A stretch of 64,000 nt of DNA from Macrostomum hystrix (GCA_950097015.1 CATNEN010000008.1:2790001-2854000); one strand, 5' to 3'; positions 1 through 12,620 are shown, counted from the stretch's first letter. Translations and numbers: made by a program. Notes: generated by a model not told the origin, from the sequence alone.

Positions 1-777
1 GTCATGATGGTTACCAACTCTGGGGATCTGGTCATGATGGTTACCAACTCTGGGGATCTGGTCATGATGGGTATCAACTCTGGGGATCTGGTCATGATGG
101 TTATCAACTCTGGGGATCTGGTCATGATGAGCATCGAGTCTGGGGATCTGGTCATGATGGTTATCAACTCTGGGGATCTGGTCATGATGGGTATCAACTC
201 TGGGGATCTGGTCATGATGAGCATCGAGTCTGGGGATCTGGTCATGATGGTTATCAACTCTGGGGATCTGGTCATGATGGGTATCAACTCTGGGGATCTG
301 GTCATGATGGGTATCAACTCTGGGGATCTGGTCATGATGGTTATCAACTCTGGGGATCTGGTCATGATGAGCATCGAGTCTGGGGATCTGGTCATGATGG
401 TTATCAACTCTGGGGATCTGGTCATGATGGTTACCAACTCTGGGGATCTGGTCATGATGGGTATCAACTCTGGGGATCTGGTCATGATGAGCATCGAGTC
501 TGGGGATCTGGTCATGATGGTTATCAACTCTGGGGATCTGGTCATGATGAGCATCGAGTCTGGGGATCTGGTCATGATGGGTATCAACTCTGGGGATCTG
601 GTCATGATGGGGATCGAGTCTGGGGATCTGGTCATGATGGGGATCGAGTCTGGAGATCTGGTCATGATGGTTACCAACTCTGGGGATCTGGTCATGATGG
701 GTATCAACTCTGGGGATCTGGTCATGATGGGTATCAACTCTGGGGATCTGGTCATAATGGGGATTGAGTCTGGGGAT
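1..777. repeat. 30-bp minisatellite, subfamily A
   Basis: About 26 tandem units of 30 bp, continuing beyond the left edge. Variants differ mainly in the middle (GTATCAACTC, TTATCAACTC, GCATCGAGTC). Because the period is a multiple of 3 and no unit has a stop, a 272-codon open frame runs through it. I treat that frame as a by-product: there is no start context, splice signal or known domain. It is related in sequence to the array at 1393-2668. Confidence 0.97.
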
Positions 778-1392
778 GTTATTTCTATCAATCAATTTTC
801 AAACAAACAAGTTAATACGTGACCAGTTATTTCAATTCAATTCAATCTAATAATCTTCTCATTAGATGTCCGTCAAACAACTCAAACGTAGACCCTACTC
901 ACAATGCAAATGTATACTTTTTAGAAACAAACTACCTAAGCTGAGCTGCAAAACAGCTGTTAGCTGCAGTGGGTTCTGTTCTTCTCTCCCCTCCGCTGCT
1001 GCCCGCAAAGAAAAAAAATTGCTCAACTAAGCAGAAGGCAAAAGTGAGGCTTGACATCAGGGCTGTGTGATTTGGAGCCTGAAGTAGAGCTCTTGCTTTG
1101 TTGCCTACTAAAAGAAGAAACGAATGAGGTTGGGCCATTGTTGATGCCTAGACTGGCGCACTTCCCAATGACTAGCCAGAATGTCCGCTACCTACTGGCA
1201 GCAGACGGTGCCTCGGGTCTTTGAACCGTGGCAGTGCTAGCAGCCTATTGAAGGCTTTCAATCAGCATACTGATGTTTTTGTTCAAGCATAGAATAACAA
1301 TGATACGTAAAGGTGGTCTTTAATCTAAATAAATATTACCTAGGGGATTAAACTACTCACAGTTTGTAACACGCAGTGCTAAAAAAATTGCA
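778..1392. other. Spacer between two related arrays, no gene seen
   Basis: Non-repetitive sequence of about 600 bp. No exon, RNA gene or transposon end was recognised. The short open frame on the minus strand near 932-1138 has no recognisable domain. Confidence 0.5.
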
Positions 1393-2668
1393 TCTGAGGA
1401 TCTGGAGATAATGGGTGTTGAGTCTGAGGATCTGGAGATGATGGGTGTTGAGTCTGAGGATCTGGACATAATAGGTGTTGAGTCTGAGGATCTGGAGATG
1501 ATGGGTGTTGAGTCTGAGGATCTGGACATAATAGGTGTTGAGTCTGAGGATCTGGAGATGATGGGTGTTGAGTCTGAGGATCTGGACATGATGGGTGCTG
1601 AGTCTGAGGATCTGGAGATGATGGGTGTTGAGTCTGAGGATCTTGAGATAATAGGTGTTGAGTCTGAGGATCTGGAGATGATAGGTGTTGAGTCTGAGGA
1701 TCAGGAGATAATAGGTGTTAAGTCTGAGGATCTGGAGATGATGGGTGTTGAGTCTGAGGATCTGGAGATGATATGTGTTGAGTCTGAGGATCAGGAGATA
1801 ATAGGTGTTGAGTCTGAGGATCTGGAGATGATGGGTGTTGAGTCTGAGGATCTGGAGATGATATGTGTTGAGTCTGAGGATCTGGAGATGATGGGTGTTG
1901 AGTCTGAGGATCTGGACATGATGGGTGCTGAGTCTGAGGATCTGGAGATGATGGGTGTTGAGTCTGAGGATCTTGAGATAATAGGTGTTGAGTCTGAGGA
2001 TCTGGAGATGATAGGTGTTGAGTCTGAGGATCAGGAGATAATAGGTGTTAAGTCTGAGGATCTGGAGATGATGGGTGTTGAGTCTGAGGATCTGGAGATG
2101 ATGGGTGTTAAGTCTGAGGATCTGGAGATGATGGGTGTTGAGTCTGAGGATCTGGAGATGATATGTGTTGAGTCTGAGGATCAGGAGATAATAGGTGTTG
2201 AGTCTGAGGATCTGGAGATGATGGGTGTTGAGTCTGAGGATCTGGAGATGATGGGTGTTGAGTCTGAGGATCTGGAGATAATAGGTGTTGAGTCTGAGGA
2301 TCAGGAGATAATAGGTGTTGAGTCTGAGGATCTGGAGATGATGGGTGTTGAGTCTGAGGATCTGGAGATGATGGTGTTGAGTCTGAGGATCTGGAGATGA
2401 TGGGTGTTGAGTCTGAGGATCTGGAGATGATGGGTGTTGAGTCTGAGGATCTGGAGATGATGGGTGTTGAGTCTGAGGATCAGGAGATGATAGGTGTTGA
2501 GTCTGAGGATCTGGAGATGATGGGTATCGAGTCTGGGGATCGGGATATGAGGATCTGGTGGGGATCGAGTCTGGGATCTTGATTTAAGGATCTGGTTGCG
2601 GGGATCGAGTCTGGGGATCTGGATATGATGATCTGGTGGGGATTGAGTCTGAGGATCTAGAGATCGTG
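1393..2668. repeat. 30-bp minisatellite, subfamily B
   Basis: About 42 units of 30 bp with a core GTTGAGTCTGAGGATCTGGA. The period, the GATGATGGG segment and the GAGTCTGRGGATCTG segment are shared with the first array, so both descend from one unit. A one-base deletion near 2373 breaks the open frame, and the last units (2520-2668) decay toward the GAGTCTGGGGATCTG form of the first array. Confidence 0.97.
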
Positions 2669-3004
2669 TCCAATAAAATTTAGAAAATATTTTCTTAAAG
2701 CAACTTTTAAGAAGCTAAAATATCTTCCCTAGTGTTGGTAATTTGACCGCACCAAACGAATCCTCATTTCACAAGTGGCCGCTCGCCTTTAACTCATCAG
2801 AAAACTCTTGCTTTCTCTATATTTCTTAGAACCCTCTTCAGAAGACTTTCTCCTCCAGAAAATTACGTATGCTAATTTCTGCTCGAACTTCTCACCCTCT
2901 ACATGACGACCGATTAGGCTCAAAATACCAAGTTCCACCAGCTCCTTGGATGAGTCCCGAGATGACCTGGCTATGACCCGTTGGCTGCGACTGGCAAAGT
3001 TCAA
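2669..3004. other. Short spacer, nothing recognised
   Basis: Unique sequence between arrays. No gene or repeat structure was identified. Confidence 0.4.
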
Positions 3005-3594
3005 TGTCTACACTGACACTCCACTGTCTACCTGACACTCCACTGTCTACTCTGACACTCCACTGTCTACTCTGACACTCCACTGTTTACTCTGACACTC
3101 CACTGTCTACTCTGACACTCCACTGTCTACCTGACACTCCACTGTCTACTCTGACACTCCACTGTCTACTCTGACACTCCACTGTCTACTCTGACACTCC
3201 ACTGTCTACCTGACACTCCACTGTCTACTCTGACACTCCACTGTCTACTCTGACACTCCACTGTTTACTCTGACACTCCACTGTCTACTCTGACACTCCA
3301 CTGTCTACTCTGACACTCCACTGTTTACTCTGACACTCCACTGTCTACTCTGACACTCCACTGTCTACCTGACACTCCACTGTCTACTCTGACACTCCAC
3401 TGTCTACTCTGACACTCCACTGTCTACTCTGACACTCCACTGTCTACTCTGACACTCCACTGTCTACTCTGACACTCCACTGTCTACTCTGACACTCCAC
3501 TGTCTACTCTGACACTCCACTGTCTACTCTGACACTCCACTGTCTACTCTGACACTCCACTGTCTACCTGACACTCCACTGTCTACTCTGACCT
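3005..3594. repeat. 20-bp minisatellite (CTGACACTCCACTGTCTACT)
   Basis: About 30 nearly identical head-to-tail units. A 19-bp deletion variant recurs at several places, giving irregular spacing. Confidence 0.97.
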
Positions 3595-4210
3595 CATCAT
3601 TTGAAGTGGTCCATGAAATTCTTTAAAAACAGACGTGACATCAATCAAAGACAGTCCTTTATAAAAGCAAGTGAGAAAATCATTCTCAGAGCTATCGTCT
3701 ATCACTGCTCAAGGCTCCTAGATAGCGCTGATCAGTTGGGAATATTGTTTAACCCACTGACATCATTTTCAAAGCCTCCCTGTTTGGCGATCCCTTTGAC
3801 TCAGAAGCGACTCAGAGGTTTTGGCGTCGACGACGGAGGTCAAAGGGTCGGCTGAACCCCGCGCCTTCAGTTAGGCACGCGCTCAAACATGACCGTCAGA
3901 TGCTTATCCGCCCCGGCTGTGTTTGCACAGAGCGGGCAATGCTTAAGAAATCCCGAAGCAGTTGTACCACCATACTTTCCCCTCTAGTCTGCATGCAGCT
4001 TCCATGGGAGAATGCCTACCAGCCCTTCATTTTCTCTCGTTCGCTGGTCTCTCTCTCTCCTGTCTGGCTGTCCGTCTCTCTGTCTGTCTGTCTGGCATTG
4101 CCTTTGTTTGTTGGAGTCTGGATGCTGTTGAGTTCAGTTCTTAATCTTTCATATAAAGCCTCACTATGGCCTGCATCACTGTTGTATTGTTTTTCATAAT
4201 ATTCATTTTA
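3595..4210. other. Spacer with a CT/GT-rich stretch, no gene seen
   Basis: A pyrimidine-rich simple stretch lies at about 4048-4100 (TCTCTCTGTCTGTCTG type). Open frames here are short and show no domain. Confidence 0.4.
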
Positions 4211-4505
4211 CTCATATCTCCGTCACTCTCATATCTGTCACTCTCATCTCTGTCACTCTCATCTCTGTCACTCTCATCTCTGTCACTCCCATCTCTGTCA
4301 CTCTCATCTCTGTCACTCTCATCTCTGTCACTCTTATCTCTGTCACTCTTATATCTGTCACTCTCATCTCTGTCACTCTCATCTCTGTCACTCTCATCTC
4401 TGTCACTCTCATCTCTGTCACTCTCATCTCTGTCACTCTCATCTCTGTCACTCTCATCTCTGTCACTCTCATCTCTGTCACTCTCATCTCTGTCACTCTC
4501 ATCTC
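4211..4505. repeat. 15-bp minisatellite (TCTGTCACTCTCATC)
   Basis: About 19 units of 15 bp with occasional CTT/CTC changes. Open frames on both strands run through it because the period is divisible by 3. Confidence 0.97.
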
Positions 4506-5325
4506 AAACTTCCCACAATTATCCTAGCGGCACTGAAATCCCTCAACCTGTAATAACAAATTCTCCCATCTCCTCTTGTAGGCTACCTTTAAATAAGCGG
4601 AACAATGTCCCAACAGCCGCACCTGTCACTCCAATCCCTGACTCACTCTTTAATCCACACTTTTTTCTCAACATCCCTGCTCTCCAGTCCCCCTGTGTAA
4701 TGATCCCATCATCCCCCATCATCCACACAGCCTCCTAAAGAGCTTTCCTTTGTTCAATAAAGAGGTGAAGTAATGGTGGCATTGTGTGAGGCTTGAACGG
4801 CTATTAAAGAAATAAGCGATTGAGTTCTCGATACTGTTGAATTAAGAAGGAAAATATTTTTCAGTGTGTGGCCGGGTAGAAGAGAAGCAGATCGCGCTAA
4901 ACTTGATGAGGAATGAAATCTGTACTGGGGATAGATTAAACTTTTGGATTGTTGCATATTGGATTTCTATCCCACTGACCCCAATGACCCGGATAAAAAG
5001 GATTTTACCGCTTCTAAAAAATATTAACAATGTGGGGCAGTAAATCATAGCTGTACCAATCAAATACCAGCTTGCGCATCGGCTAGAGCTGTTTATAATG
5101 CTGAACTCCGCTTCTGAATTCGTACTGCGAGCACAAGGAGAGACGACTTCTGGAAAGTGTGGGACATTGCGACTTGCTCCAAACATATTTCCATAATCTT
5201 ACCAATCAGATCTGCGGATTAACAGCAAGGGATGAGAAAAGTGAGCAGCTTGGGGCGATAAAACGTTTATGATGGTCAGCTCTTCAATAATATCTGCCGC
5301 GACCAATGTCCTTATCTGAGTCTTC
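4506..5325. other. Non-repetitive spacer, no gene recognised
   Basis: About 800 bp of unique sequence. The minus-strand open frame at 4842-5186 has no recognisable domain and no convincing splice context, so no gene is called. Confidence 0.4.
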
Positions 5326-6312
5326 CATTGTCAATCTCCTTATCTCTCATTATCAATATCCTTATCTCTCATTATCAATATCCTTATCTCTCATTATCAA
5401 TATCCTTATCTCTCATTATCAATATCCTTATCTCTCATTATCAATATCCTTATCTCTCATTATCAATATCCTTATCTCTCATTATCAATATCCTTATCTC
5501 TCATTATCAATATCCTTATCTCTCATTATCAATATCCTTATCTCTCATTATCAATATCCTTATCTCTCATTATCAATATCCTTATCTCTCATTATCAATA
5601 TCCTTATCTCTCATTATCAATATCCTTATCTCTCATTATCAATATCCTTATCTCTCATTATCAATATCCTTATCTCTCATTATCAATATCCTTATCTCTC
5701 ATTATCAATATCCTTATCTCTCATTATCAATATCCTTATCTCTCATTATCAATATCTTTAACTCTCATTATCAATATCCTTAAATCTCATTTTCAATATC
5801 CTTTATCTGAGTCTCTCATTATCAATCTCCTTATCTAAGTGACTCATAATCAATCTCCTTAAAGGAGTCTCTCATTATCAATATCCTTATCTCTCATTAT
5901 CAATATCCTTAACTCGCATTATCAATATCCTTATCTGAGTCTCTCATTATCAATCTCCTTATCTGAGTCTCTCATTATCAATCTACTTATCCGAGTCTCT
6001 CATTATCAATATCCTTATCGGAGACTCTCATTATCAATCTCCTTATCTGAGTCTCTCATTATCAATCTACTTATCCGAGTCTCTCATTATCAATCTCCTT
6101 ATCCGAGTCTCTCATTATCAATCTCCTTATCCGAGTCTCTCATTATCAATCTACTTATCGGAGTCTCTCATTATCAATATCCTTATCGGAGACTCTCATT
6201 ATCAATCTCCTTATCTGAGTCTCTCATTATCAATCTCCTTATCTGAGTCTCTCATTATCAATCTCCTTATCCGAGTCTCTCATTATCAATCTCCTTATCC
6301 GAGTCTCTCATA
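5326..6312. repeat. 22-bp minisatellite grading into a 28-bp variant array
   Basis: From 5326 to about 5800 there are roughly 20 highly uniform 22-bp units (core ATTATCAATATCCTTATCTC). From about 5800 to 6312 the units are longer, carrying an added GAGTCTCTC segment, and are more diverged. The uniform half looks like a recent expansion of one variant from the older half. Confidence 0.96.
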
Positions 6313-7485
6313 AGAAATCTGCAGCATTCGTGTGGACACAGCTGCACATTTGTATTTGGGATATAGTTTTCTGCACCCTCTACATACACAAATAGGGGTA
6401 CTTTTCCTAGCCATCATGAGATAGCAGTACTCAACATTTCTGCTCACTTATATGGAAGAATTTTTAGCTTTTACTTATTCATGCCGCTGCCGACAGGGAA
6501 TTCAGTACCCGGGCTGTTCTGGTTGAGATTTGACTTGTGATCCACCAGTCCATCTATCTACTAGTCCATCCCTCTTTAGTGTGACTAGAAAAGCCTTTTA
6601 GAAATCAGCTAAATGTCCTTTTAACAAAGTTTCGTTTCTAGTTTCCTTACTTCCAAATAATAGTGTGCAATGGGTGAATGAGGTTAGACCATAGACAATA
6701 GACATCAAATTTTTAATGACTTTACAGTATGTCGTCTCTCTTAATGTGTAGCTGTATGTTTCTAACATGGACTTCTATGGCAAGCACCTGCGTGCCAGCT
6801 ATAGAAGTCCATGATTGTTTGGGAATAAAGAAAACGACGAAAAACCCTTGTGCTGCGGTGAATTTTAAGCAAAACTCAACCTAAAAATCTAATTGGCCAA
6901 GACCTGTCACGTGCTTGTGCTGAGGATGACGAAATAAAGGGCTACCCCACGGGACTTTCTAAAAATAGAATTAAGCTGGCCTTCACTAACCAATCAATTT
7001 TTTCAGTTTTTTTTCAGAGACAGACTATTATAATTTTGATTTCAGATTTTTCTACGATAAGTGAAGATTTGAGCATAAAAGTTTAGTAATTGAGGAAGGC
7101 GTGTGATTTCAGAAAAAAATTACAACGCAAATTTCCAAGAATCCCTCAGCGTGACCTCCGCTCAGTTTGGCTAATAAAAAATGTTTTTTATTAACCAGAA
7201 AAATCCTTGAGCAGTTTTTTTGGGAATTACGATTACGCAACGCCTCATAAGAATGACCGCGCTCTTAATCCGACTGCTCAGCATCCAATGCTCCGAGTGG
7301 ATCGCCGCTGAGCACTTCTCAACAAGATTTGGCCCCCGGTTAAAAATTCTCATGAGATGAGATCGATGATCCCTCCTGGCTGCCTTGTTACACAGATTTC
7401 CCATATTGCTCCATGTTGAGTTGCATTATAGGTTCTGCAGTGATTCCTGTCATGAGTCTAGGATATGGATTTGAGATCATGTAAT
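6313..7485. other. Non-repetitive spacer, no gene recognised
   Basis: About 1.2 kb without recognised coding sequence. The one feature seen is an inverted repeat at 6766-6813, listed separately. Confidence 0.4.
6766..6813. other. Short hairpin-forming inverted repeat
   Basis: CATGGACTTCTAT at 6766-6778 pairs with ATAGAAGTCCATG at 6801-6813 (13 bp perfect), with a GGCA/TGCC extension inside. The loop is about 14 nt. It could be a folded-back mobile-element remnant or a small-RNA precursor, but the stem is short for a microRNA. The structure is certain; its function is unknown. Confidence 0.6.
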
Positions 7486-8095
7486 GTGAGGGAGATAAGA
7501 TGAGATAAGATGAGATTATATGAGATTAAAAGATATGAGATAAGATTAGATGAGATTTGGTTAGAAGATGTGAGATAAGATTAGATGAGATGAGATTAGA
7601 AGATATGAGATAAGATTAGATGAGATGAGATTAGAAAATGTGAGGTGAGATTAGATGAGATGTGGTTAGAAGATGTGAGATGAGATTAGATGAGATGTGG
7701 TTAGAAGATGTGAGATAAGATTTGATGAGATGTGGTTAGAAGATGTGAGATGAGATTAGATGAGATGAGATTAGAAGATATGAGATGAGATTAGATGAGA
7801 TGAGATTAGAAGATATGAGATGAGATTAGATGAGATGTGGTTAGAAGATGTGAGATGAGATTAGATGAGATGAGATTAGAAGATATTGGATAAGATTAGA
7901 TGAGATGTGGTTAGAAGATGTGAGATGAGATTAGATGAGATGAGATTAGAAGATATTGGATAAGATTAGATGAGATGTGGTTAGAAGATGTGAGATAAGA
8001 TTTGATGAGATGTGGTTAGAAGATGTGAGATAAGATAAGATTTGATGAGATGTGGTTAGAAGATGTGAGATAAGATTAGATGAGATAAGATAATG
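7486..8095. repeat. ~35-bp AG-rich minisatellite
   Basis: About 17 units built from GATGAGATTAGATGAGATG plus GTTAGAAGATGTGAGAT. It starts with a simpler GAGATAAGAT stretch near 7490. Confidence 0.95.
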
Positions 8096-8680
8096 CAAAA
8101 GCTTATATTTACGAGTTGAGCTTATGATACTGAGTGAGTTATGATGACATTGAATAACTTAATCTGAATTTACTATTGAAATGAAACCATTTGAACTAAA
8201 GGAGAAAAAATTTGTTGGAAGCGACGGAAAATTGATAAGATCAGCTGCCGGCTCTTCATTTTTGTCTCTGATGCAGTGCACGCAACAGAGAGATTGCTTT
8301 GACTGATACAAAGGCAGAAGAAAACAAAGACGGAGGCTTCGCTGCAGACTTTAATTGTCAATTTCGCCGGTCGAAGCCGATCGCTTCTTCTGTCTTTTTT
8401 ACCGGGCCTTCAAGTTGCGGGCAGCAGCTGTGCTGGGCGAATCGCAGTTACACTTGCCCACTGGAAGAATCCGTCTCCTTGGATGGATCCTTAGCGGGTT
8501 GGAGCCGCTTTTGAATAAGGAACCTGTCATCTGTTCCTTATTCGTCAGGGGAAAGAAGCGAACCAAATCCGCTAAAGAAGCCGCTGGTTGCTAGGGGCCT
8601 GGTTTCATAAACCTACTCCCCGGCTATTCCCCTGGATTTCTTAGTAATTTAATATAGGGGAGTAGGAGATCAGAGACAAG
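8096..8680. other. Non-repetitive spacer, no gene recognised
   Basis: Overlapping open frames of 62-79 codons occur between 8173 and 8594 on both strands. None shows a recognisable domain or a splice pattern. Confidence 0.4.
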
Positions 8681-8850
8681 AGAGAATGGAGAAGAGAGAG
8701 AGGAGGAGGGGGAGAGGAGAGAGAGAAGAGGAAGGAGAGAGAAGGGAGAGAGGAGGAAAGAGAAAGCATGAGGGGGAGAGGAGGAGGGGGGAGAGGAAGG
8801 GGGAGGAGGAGAGGAAGGGGGAGGAGGAGAGGATGGAGAGGACTAGAGTG
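8681..8850 (+). repeat. Purine-rich (GAGAGG) low-complexity tract
   Basis: About 170 bp almost entirely A and G, built from GAGAGG and GGGGGAGG motifs. The open frame through it is compositional. Confidence 0.9.
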
Positions 8851-9221
8851 GAGAGTTCAGATAGGAGAGAAATCTACCATTCGGAATTCCCAGTAACGCA
8901 GGACCCAAGGTTTGCACTGTTAGATCCCAGATGTTGATGGATACTGTACATACCCACGCTTGCAAACATGGGAAAAGTTCAAGTCAATGTTGCTACAAAG
9001 TGCGAGTATCGAGTTTTTTAAGGCCCATGATGCTAGCATATGCTTTAGCCTATAACTAGCGGTGCACAACTAGCATTTGATTTCATGTCGATGCTGTTTA
9101 TTCACCTGCAGCTGACCAGAATACACACTGGTCATTGGGAACCCAGCCAACCAATGCTGATGGGTAGAGAGGGCTTTGGCTTCAGTTACCGATTCTTAGT
9201 CGATTTAAATTTCTCTGCGTA
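8851..9221. other. Spacer downstream of the non-LTR fragment
   Basis: On the minus strand this would be the 3' flank or 3' UTR of the non-LTR retrotransposon fragment at 9222-9890. No poly(A) or clear target duplication was identified. Confidence 0.35.
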
Positions 9222-9890
9222 TTAGTAATACATTCGCCTTGTGTTTGGCTGCTGCTGCTGCTTCTTCTTCTTCTTCTTGCCAGCGCCCTCAACGCTGCTG
9301 CTGCTGCTTCTTCTTCTTCTTCTTGCCAGCGCCCTCAACGCTGCTGCTGCAGCTGGGGGCCGCATGGCACGCAGGATCTTGACGGCCGCAGCCGGGTGGG
9401 TGAGCACATCGGCCATCACGTCCGGGTCCAGCTGAGATCTGACGGTGTCGGCGCGGGGGCACTCGTAAAGGATATGTTGCTCGCTGTCCACGGCCCCGCA
9501 GTCGTGGCAGCGCGGGTCGGCTGCAGCGCCGATACGGTGACGGGTGGCTGCGGCCAGCATGGAGGCTCCAGCCCGCAGCTGGTTGATAGCGACCGCCTCT
9601 TTCCTGTTGAAGTTATTCGGGATGGGGGGCCAGGGGTCTCTCCCGAAGAAGTTTCGGTCCTTGAGGCGTCGGTCCCGCCTGATAGCCGCCTTGGCGGCCT
9701 GGAGCGAGATCGGTGTTGCGCTGTTGTTGTTAAGTTCCTTGGCTCTGTTAGCGGCTCTGTCCGCGGCCTCGTTGCCAGCGATGCCGCAGTGGGCTGGGAC
9801 CCAGATCAGCTCGAAGGAGCGGTGGCTGTTGGCGATTTCGGCCCAGCAGTCGGTTCCAAGCTGTTGCTGCTGCTGCTGCTGCTTAGGCAC
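9222..9890 (-). pseudogene. 5'-truncated non-LTR retrotransposon ORF2: RNase H end plus zinc-finger tail
   Basis: The 222-codon frame carries the end of a retrotransposon RNase H domain (WVPAHCGIAGNEAADRAA, with the His and the last Asp region of the fold). After it comes a C-terminal Cys-His motif CHDCGAVDSEQHILYEC (C-x2-C-x7-H-x4-C), as in I/Jockey/R1-type non-LTR elements. Endonuclease and reverse transcriptase, which lie N-terminal in such proteins, are absent, so only the 3' end is left, as expected for 5' truncation during target-primed reverse transcription. The 5' junction coincides with a CAG tract (poly-Q), and the C-terminus has expanded AGR/AAG/CAG codons. A 51-bp direct duplication lies at about 9255-9350. 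The family is clear; the clade is not resolved. Confidence 0.85.
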
Positions 9891-10072
9891 TAATTTACAA
9901 TGGCTACACGTTCAAGGGAATATGTAGATAAGATATAATAAGATTTCAGCATTATTTATGGGAGCTTCTGACTAGACGGTCGGCAGTTCGAATCTTTAGT
10001 CTATAAGAAACAAATTGTGCCATTTAACAGTAGAGAGACCACGATATTTTTCCCCCTTATATTGCTCTGTTC

Positions 10073-10250
10073 AGAAAGTCAGGGCAGATGTACACACCTG
10101 TGTGAGTGTGTGCCTGCGTACAGTATCTGTGTGCGTGTGTGCTCAGGAGTCAGCGGAATGGGCAGAATTGCCTCCTCGCCGGCTGCGGGTCTAGTGTCAC
10201 CATTGTGATGTGCCATTGCCTGCAGCCCTCCTGCAATTATTATTATTATT
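10073..10250 (+). mobile_element. 5'-truncated SINE copy with (ATT)n tail
   Basis: It matches the body of the SINE at 48644-48960: GGGCAGATGTACACACC, the GTATCTGTGTG block, TGGGCAGAATTGCCTCCTCG, then TGCCTGCAGCCCTCCTGCAATT followed by ATT repeats. The tRNA-like head is missing. Confidence 0.85.
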
Positions 10251-10685
10251 GGACACAAAATATCACCAATTATTAGATAGGAGAGATAAGTTAACATGGA
10301 CTCAAAAGCTGGGAGGCTTCTCATTGGACTTATTAAAACTAACGATTTAAAAAGTGCAATCCTGAAAAAACTATTCCAATGGATTTCATCCAAAAAACTT
10401 CAAGCAATGTCAATCTCCCAATTAAATTGTGGGAAATCAACTTAAAAAAACATCAGTTTTACTCTGACAAGCACCTGTCAATCACTCTGATTTAGTTTAC
10501 TCGCATTGCTAGTTATCTGCAGCTGAAATTCTGCCAATCCTACTCTCCAGGCGAGGCATTGTTTAGTGACATTGGTGTCCATTTTTGAAAACTCGCAGAG
10601 GTTTAAGGCAGTTCAATTGGAATAATTATTGTTTACATTTTTATCTTTAGGCTTTAAAAAATATTCTGCAACAATGTACTGCTCA

Positions 10686-10961
10686 TCTAACGGATGGCAG
10701 TGAGTCTATCTCGCACCAAGGTCCCTAAGTTCGATTCCTCGGCGAGGCCACATTCATTTGGGTCGCAGCCGCGGAGAGAAGGCTTGGTGGCTTGTCGTGT
10801 CCAAGGCACAGTGAGAGTGTACACTGACGGCAGATGTACACACACCTGTGTGAGAGTGTGCCTGTGTACGGTATCTGTGTGCGTGTGTGCTCAGGAGTCA
10901 GCGAAATGGGCAGAATTGCCTCCTCGCTGACTGCGGGTCTGGTGTCACCAAATGATGTGCC
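10686..10961 (+). mobile_element. SINE copy, diverged tRNA-like head, 3' end missing
   Basis: It starts with a degraded tRNA-like head containing AGTTCGATTCCTCGGCG (box-B-like). Next come the TTTGGGTCGCAGCCGCGGAG block, the CACAGTGAGAGTGTACA block and the shared GATGTACACAC body. It ends near GATGTGCC without the CAGCCCTCCTGCAATT(ATT)n end. It is in the same orientation as the copy at 10073, about 430 bp away. Confidence 0.85.
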
Positions 10962-11520
10962 AGTCAGTACTTGTAGCAACTTTTTTAAGGGAGGCCAGAC
11001 ATGAAATATAAGAGCTAATTGCTAATTGAATGCAATCTTCAAATGATCAAAGTTCACCATTCCTCCAGAAAAGTGGATTCATAAATTCTTCGCTCGTAAA
11101 ACTTTTTTTATTCCGGAAAAATTGTCCATGGCCATGAATTCAAGAAATTACGACCATTTCCAGGAAGCAGACCCGCGTCTTGAAGCAATAATTAGAATTG
11201 CGAAAATGCATGAATTGTCCGACCGGGCCAGGCAATAAAGATGGCTAGAATGATGGCCAGATTGATGAGATTCAGCTTAAATACTTTCTGGGATTTGCCA
11301 AAGAAATCCATTCTGAATCAATTGGAGTGTCCCAGAGTAGCAGCTCTGTGGACTTCTATTCTGAAGATTTCTAAACTCTACTATCGCTACCGAACAAAAA
11401 ACTATTAGTTTTCGGACACTTTCAATCGTCAATTGCCTGCAGTCTTTTAATCTCAACTTTTAACCAGTCTTTTATTTCTTGGACTTTCTTGGGAATGTTA
11501 TAAAAAAACTTAATCACGCA
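10962..11520. other. Non-repetitive spacer, nothing recognised
   Basis: No open frame of note and no repeat structure. Confidence 0.4.
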
Positions 11521-12620
11521 GACAGACACAGAGACACAAAGGATAGACACCTAGGACAGACACCTAGGACAAACAGACAGTTAGGACAGACAGACAGCTA
11601 GGACAGACAGACACCTAGGACAGACACCGAGGACAGCCAGACACCTAGGACAGACAGACACCTAGGACAGACAGACAGCTATGAGAGGCAGACAGCTAGG
11701 ACAGACAGACAGCTAGGACAGACACCTAGGACAGACACCGAGGACAGACAGACACCTAGGACAGACAGACAGCTAGGAGAGACAGACAGCTAGGACAGAC
11801 ACCTAGGACAGACAGCTAGGAGAGACAGACACCTAGGACAGACAGACAGCTAGGAGAGACAGACAGCTAGGACAGACACCTAGGACAGACAGCTAGGAGA
11901 GACAGACACCTAGGACAGACAGACAGCTAGGAGAGACAGACAGCTAGGACAGACAGACAGCTAGGACAGACAGACAGCTAGGACAGACAGACAGCTAGGA
12001 CAGACAGACAGCTAGGACAGACAGACAGCTAGGACAGACAGACAACTAGGACAGACAGACACCTAGGACAGACAGACAGCTAGGAGAGACAGACAGCTAG
12101 GACAGACAGACAGCTAGGACAGACAGACAGCTAGGACAGACACCTAGAACAGACACCTAGGACAGACAGACAGCTAGGAGAGACAGACAGCTAGGACAGA
12201 CAGACAGCTAGGACAGACAGACAGCTAGGAAAGACAGACGGCTAGGAGAAACAGACAGCTAGGACAGACAGACAGCTAGGACAGACAGACAGCTAGGACA
12301 GACACCTAGAACAGACACCTAGGACAGACAGACAGCTAGGAGAGACAGACAGCTAGGACAGACAGACAGCTAGGACAGACAGACAGCTAGGAAAGACAGA
12401 CGGCTAGGAGAAACAGACAGCTAGGACAGACAGACAGCTAGGACAGACAGACAGCTAGGAGAGACAGACACCTAGGACAGACACCTAGGACAGACAGACA
12501 CCTAGGACAGACACCTAGGACAGACACCTAGGACAGACAGCTAGGAGAGACAGACAGACAGCTAGGACAGACAGACACCTAGGACAGATAGACACACAGG
12601 ACAGACAGTCGCCAAGGACA
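11521..12620. repeat. 17-/13-bp mixed minisatellite (CTAGGACAGACAGACAG)
   Basis: About 65-75 units. Most are 17 bp (AGCTAGGACAGACAGAC), interspersed with 13-bp units (ACCTAGGACAGAC) and GGAGAG variants. A segment of about 170 bp near 12135-12300 recurs at about 12300-12470, so there is higher-order duplication. Confidence 0.96.

Noticed and set aside
1180..1245. Possible tRNA-like sequence (GGTTCAAAGACCC on the minus strand)
   Set aside because: No acceptor stem or box A could be paired with it.
4..2400. Decapeptide-repeat proteins of 272 and 329 residues
   Set aside because: Same by-product of 30-bp arrays; no splice sites, start context or flanking coding sequence.
9396..9927. Plus-strand frames of 165 and 127 codons
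   Set aside because: They overlap the non-LTR RNase H fragment in antisense; compositional only.
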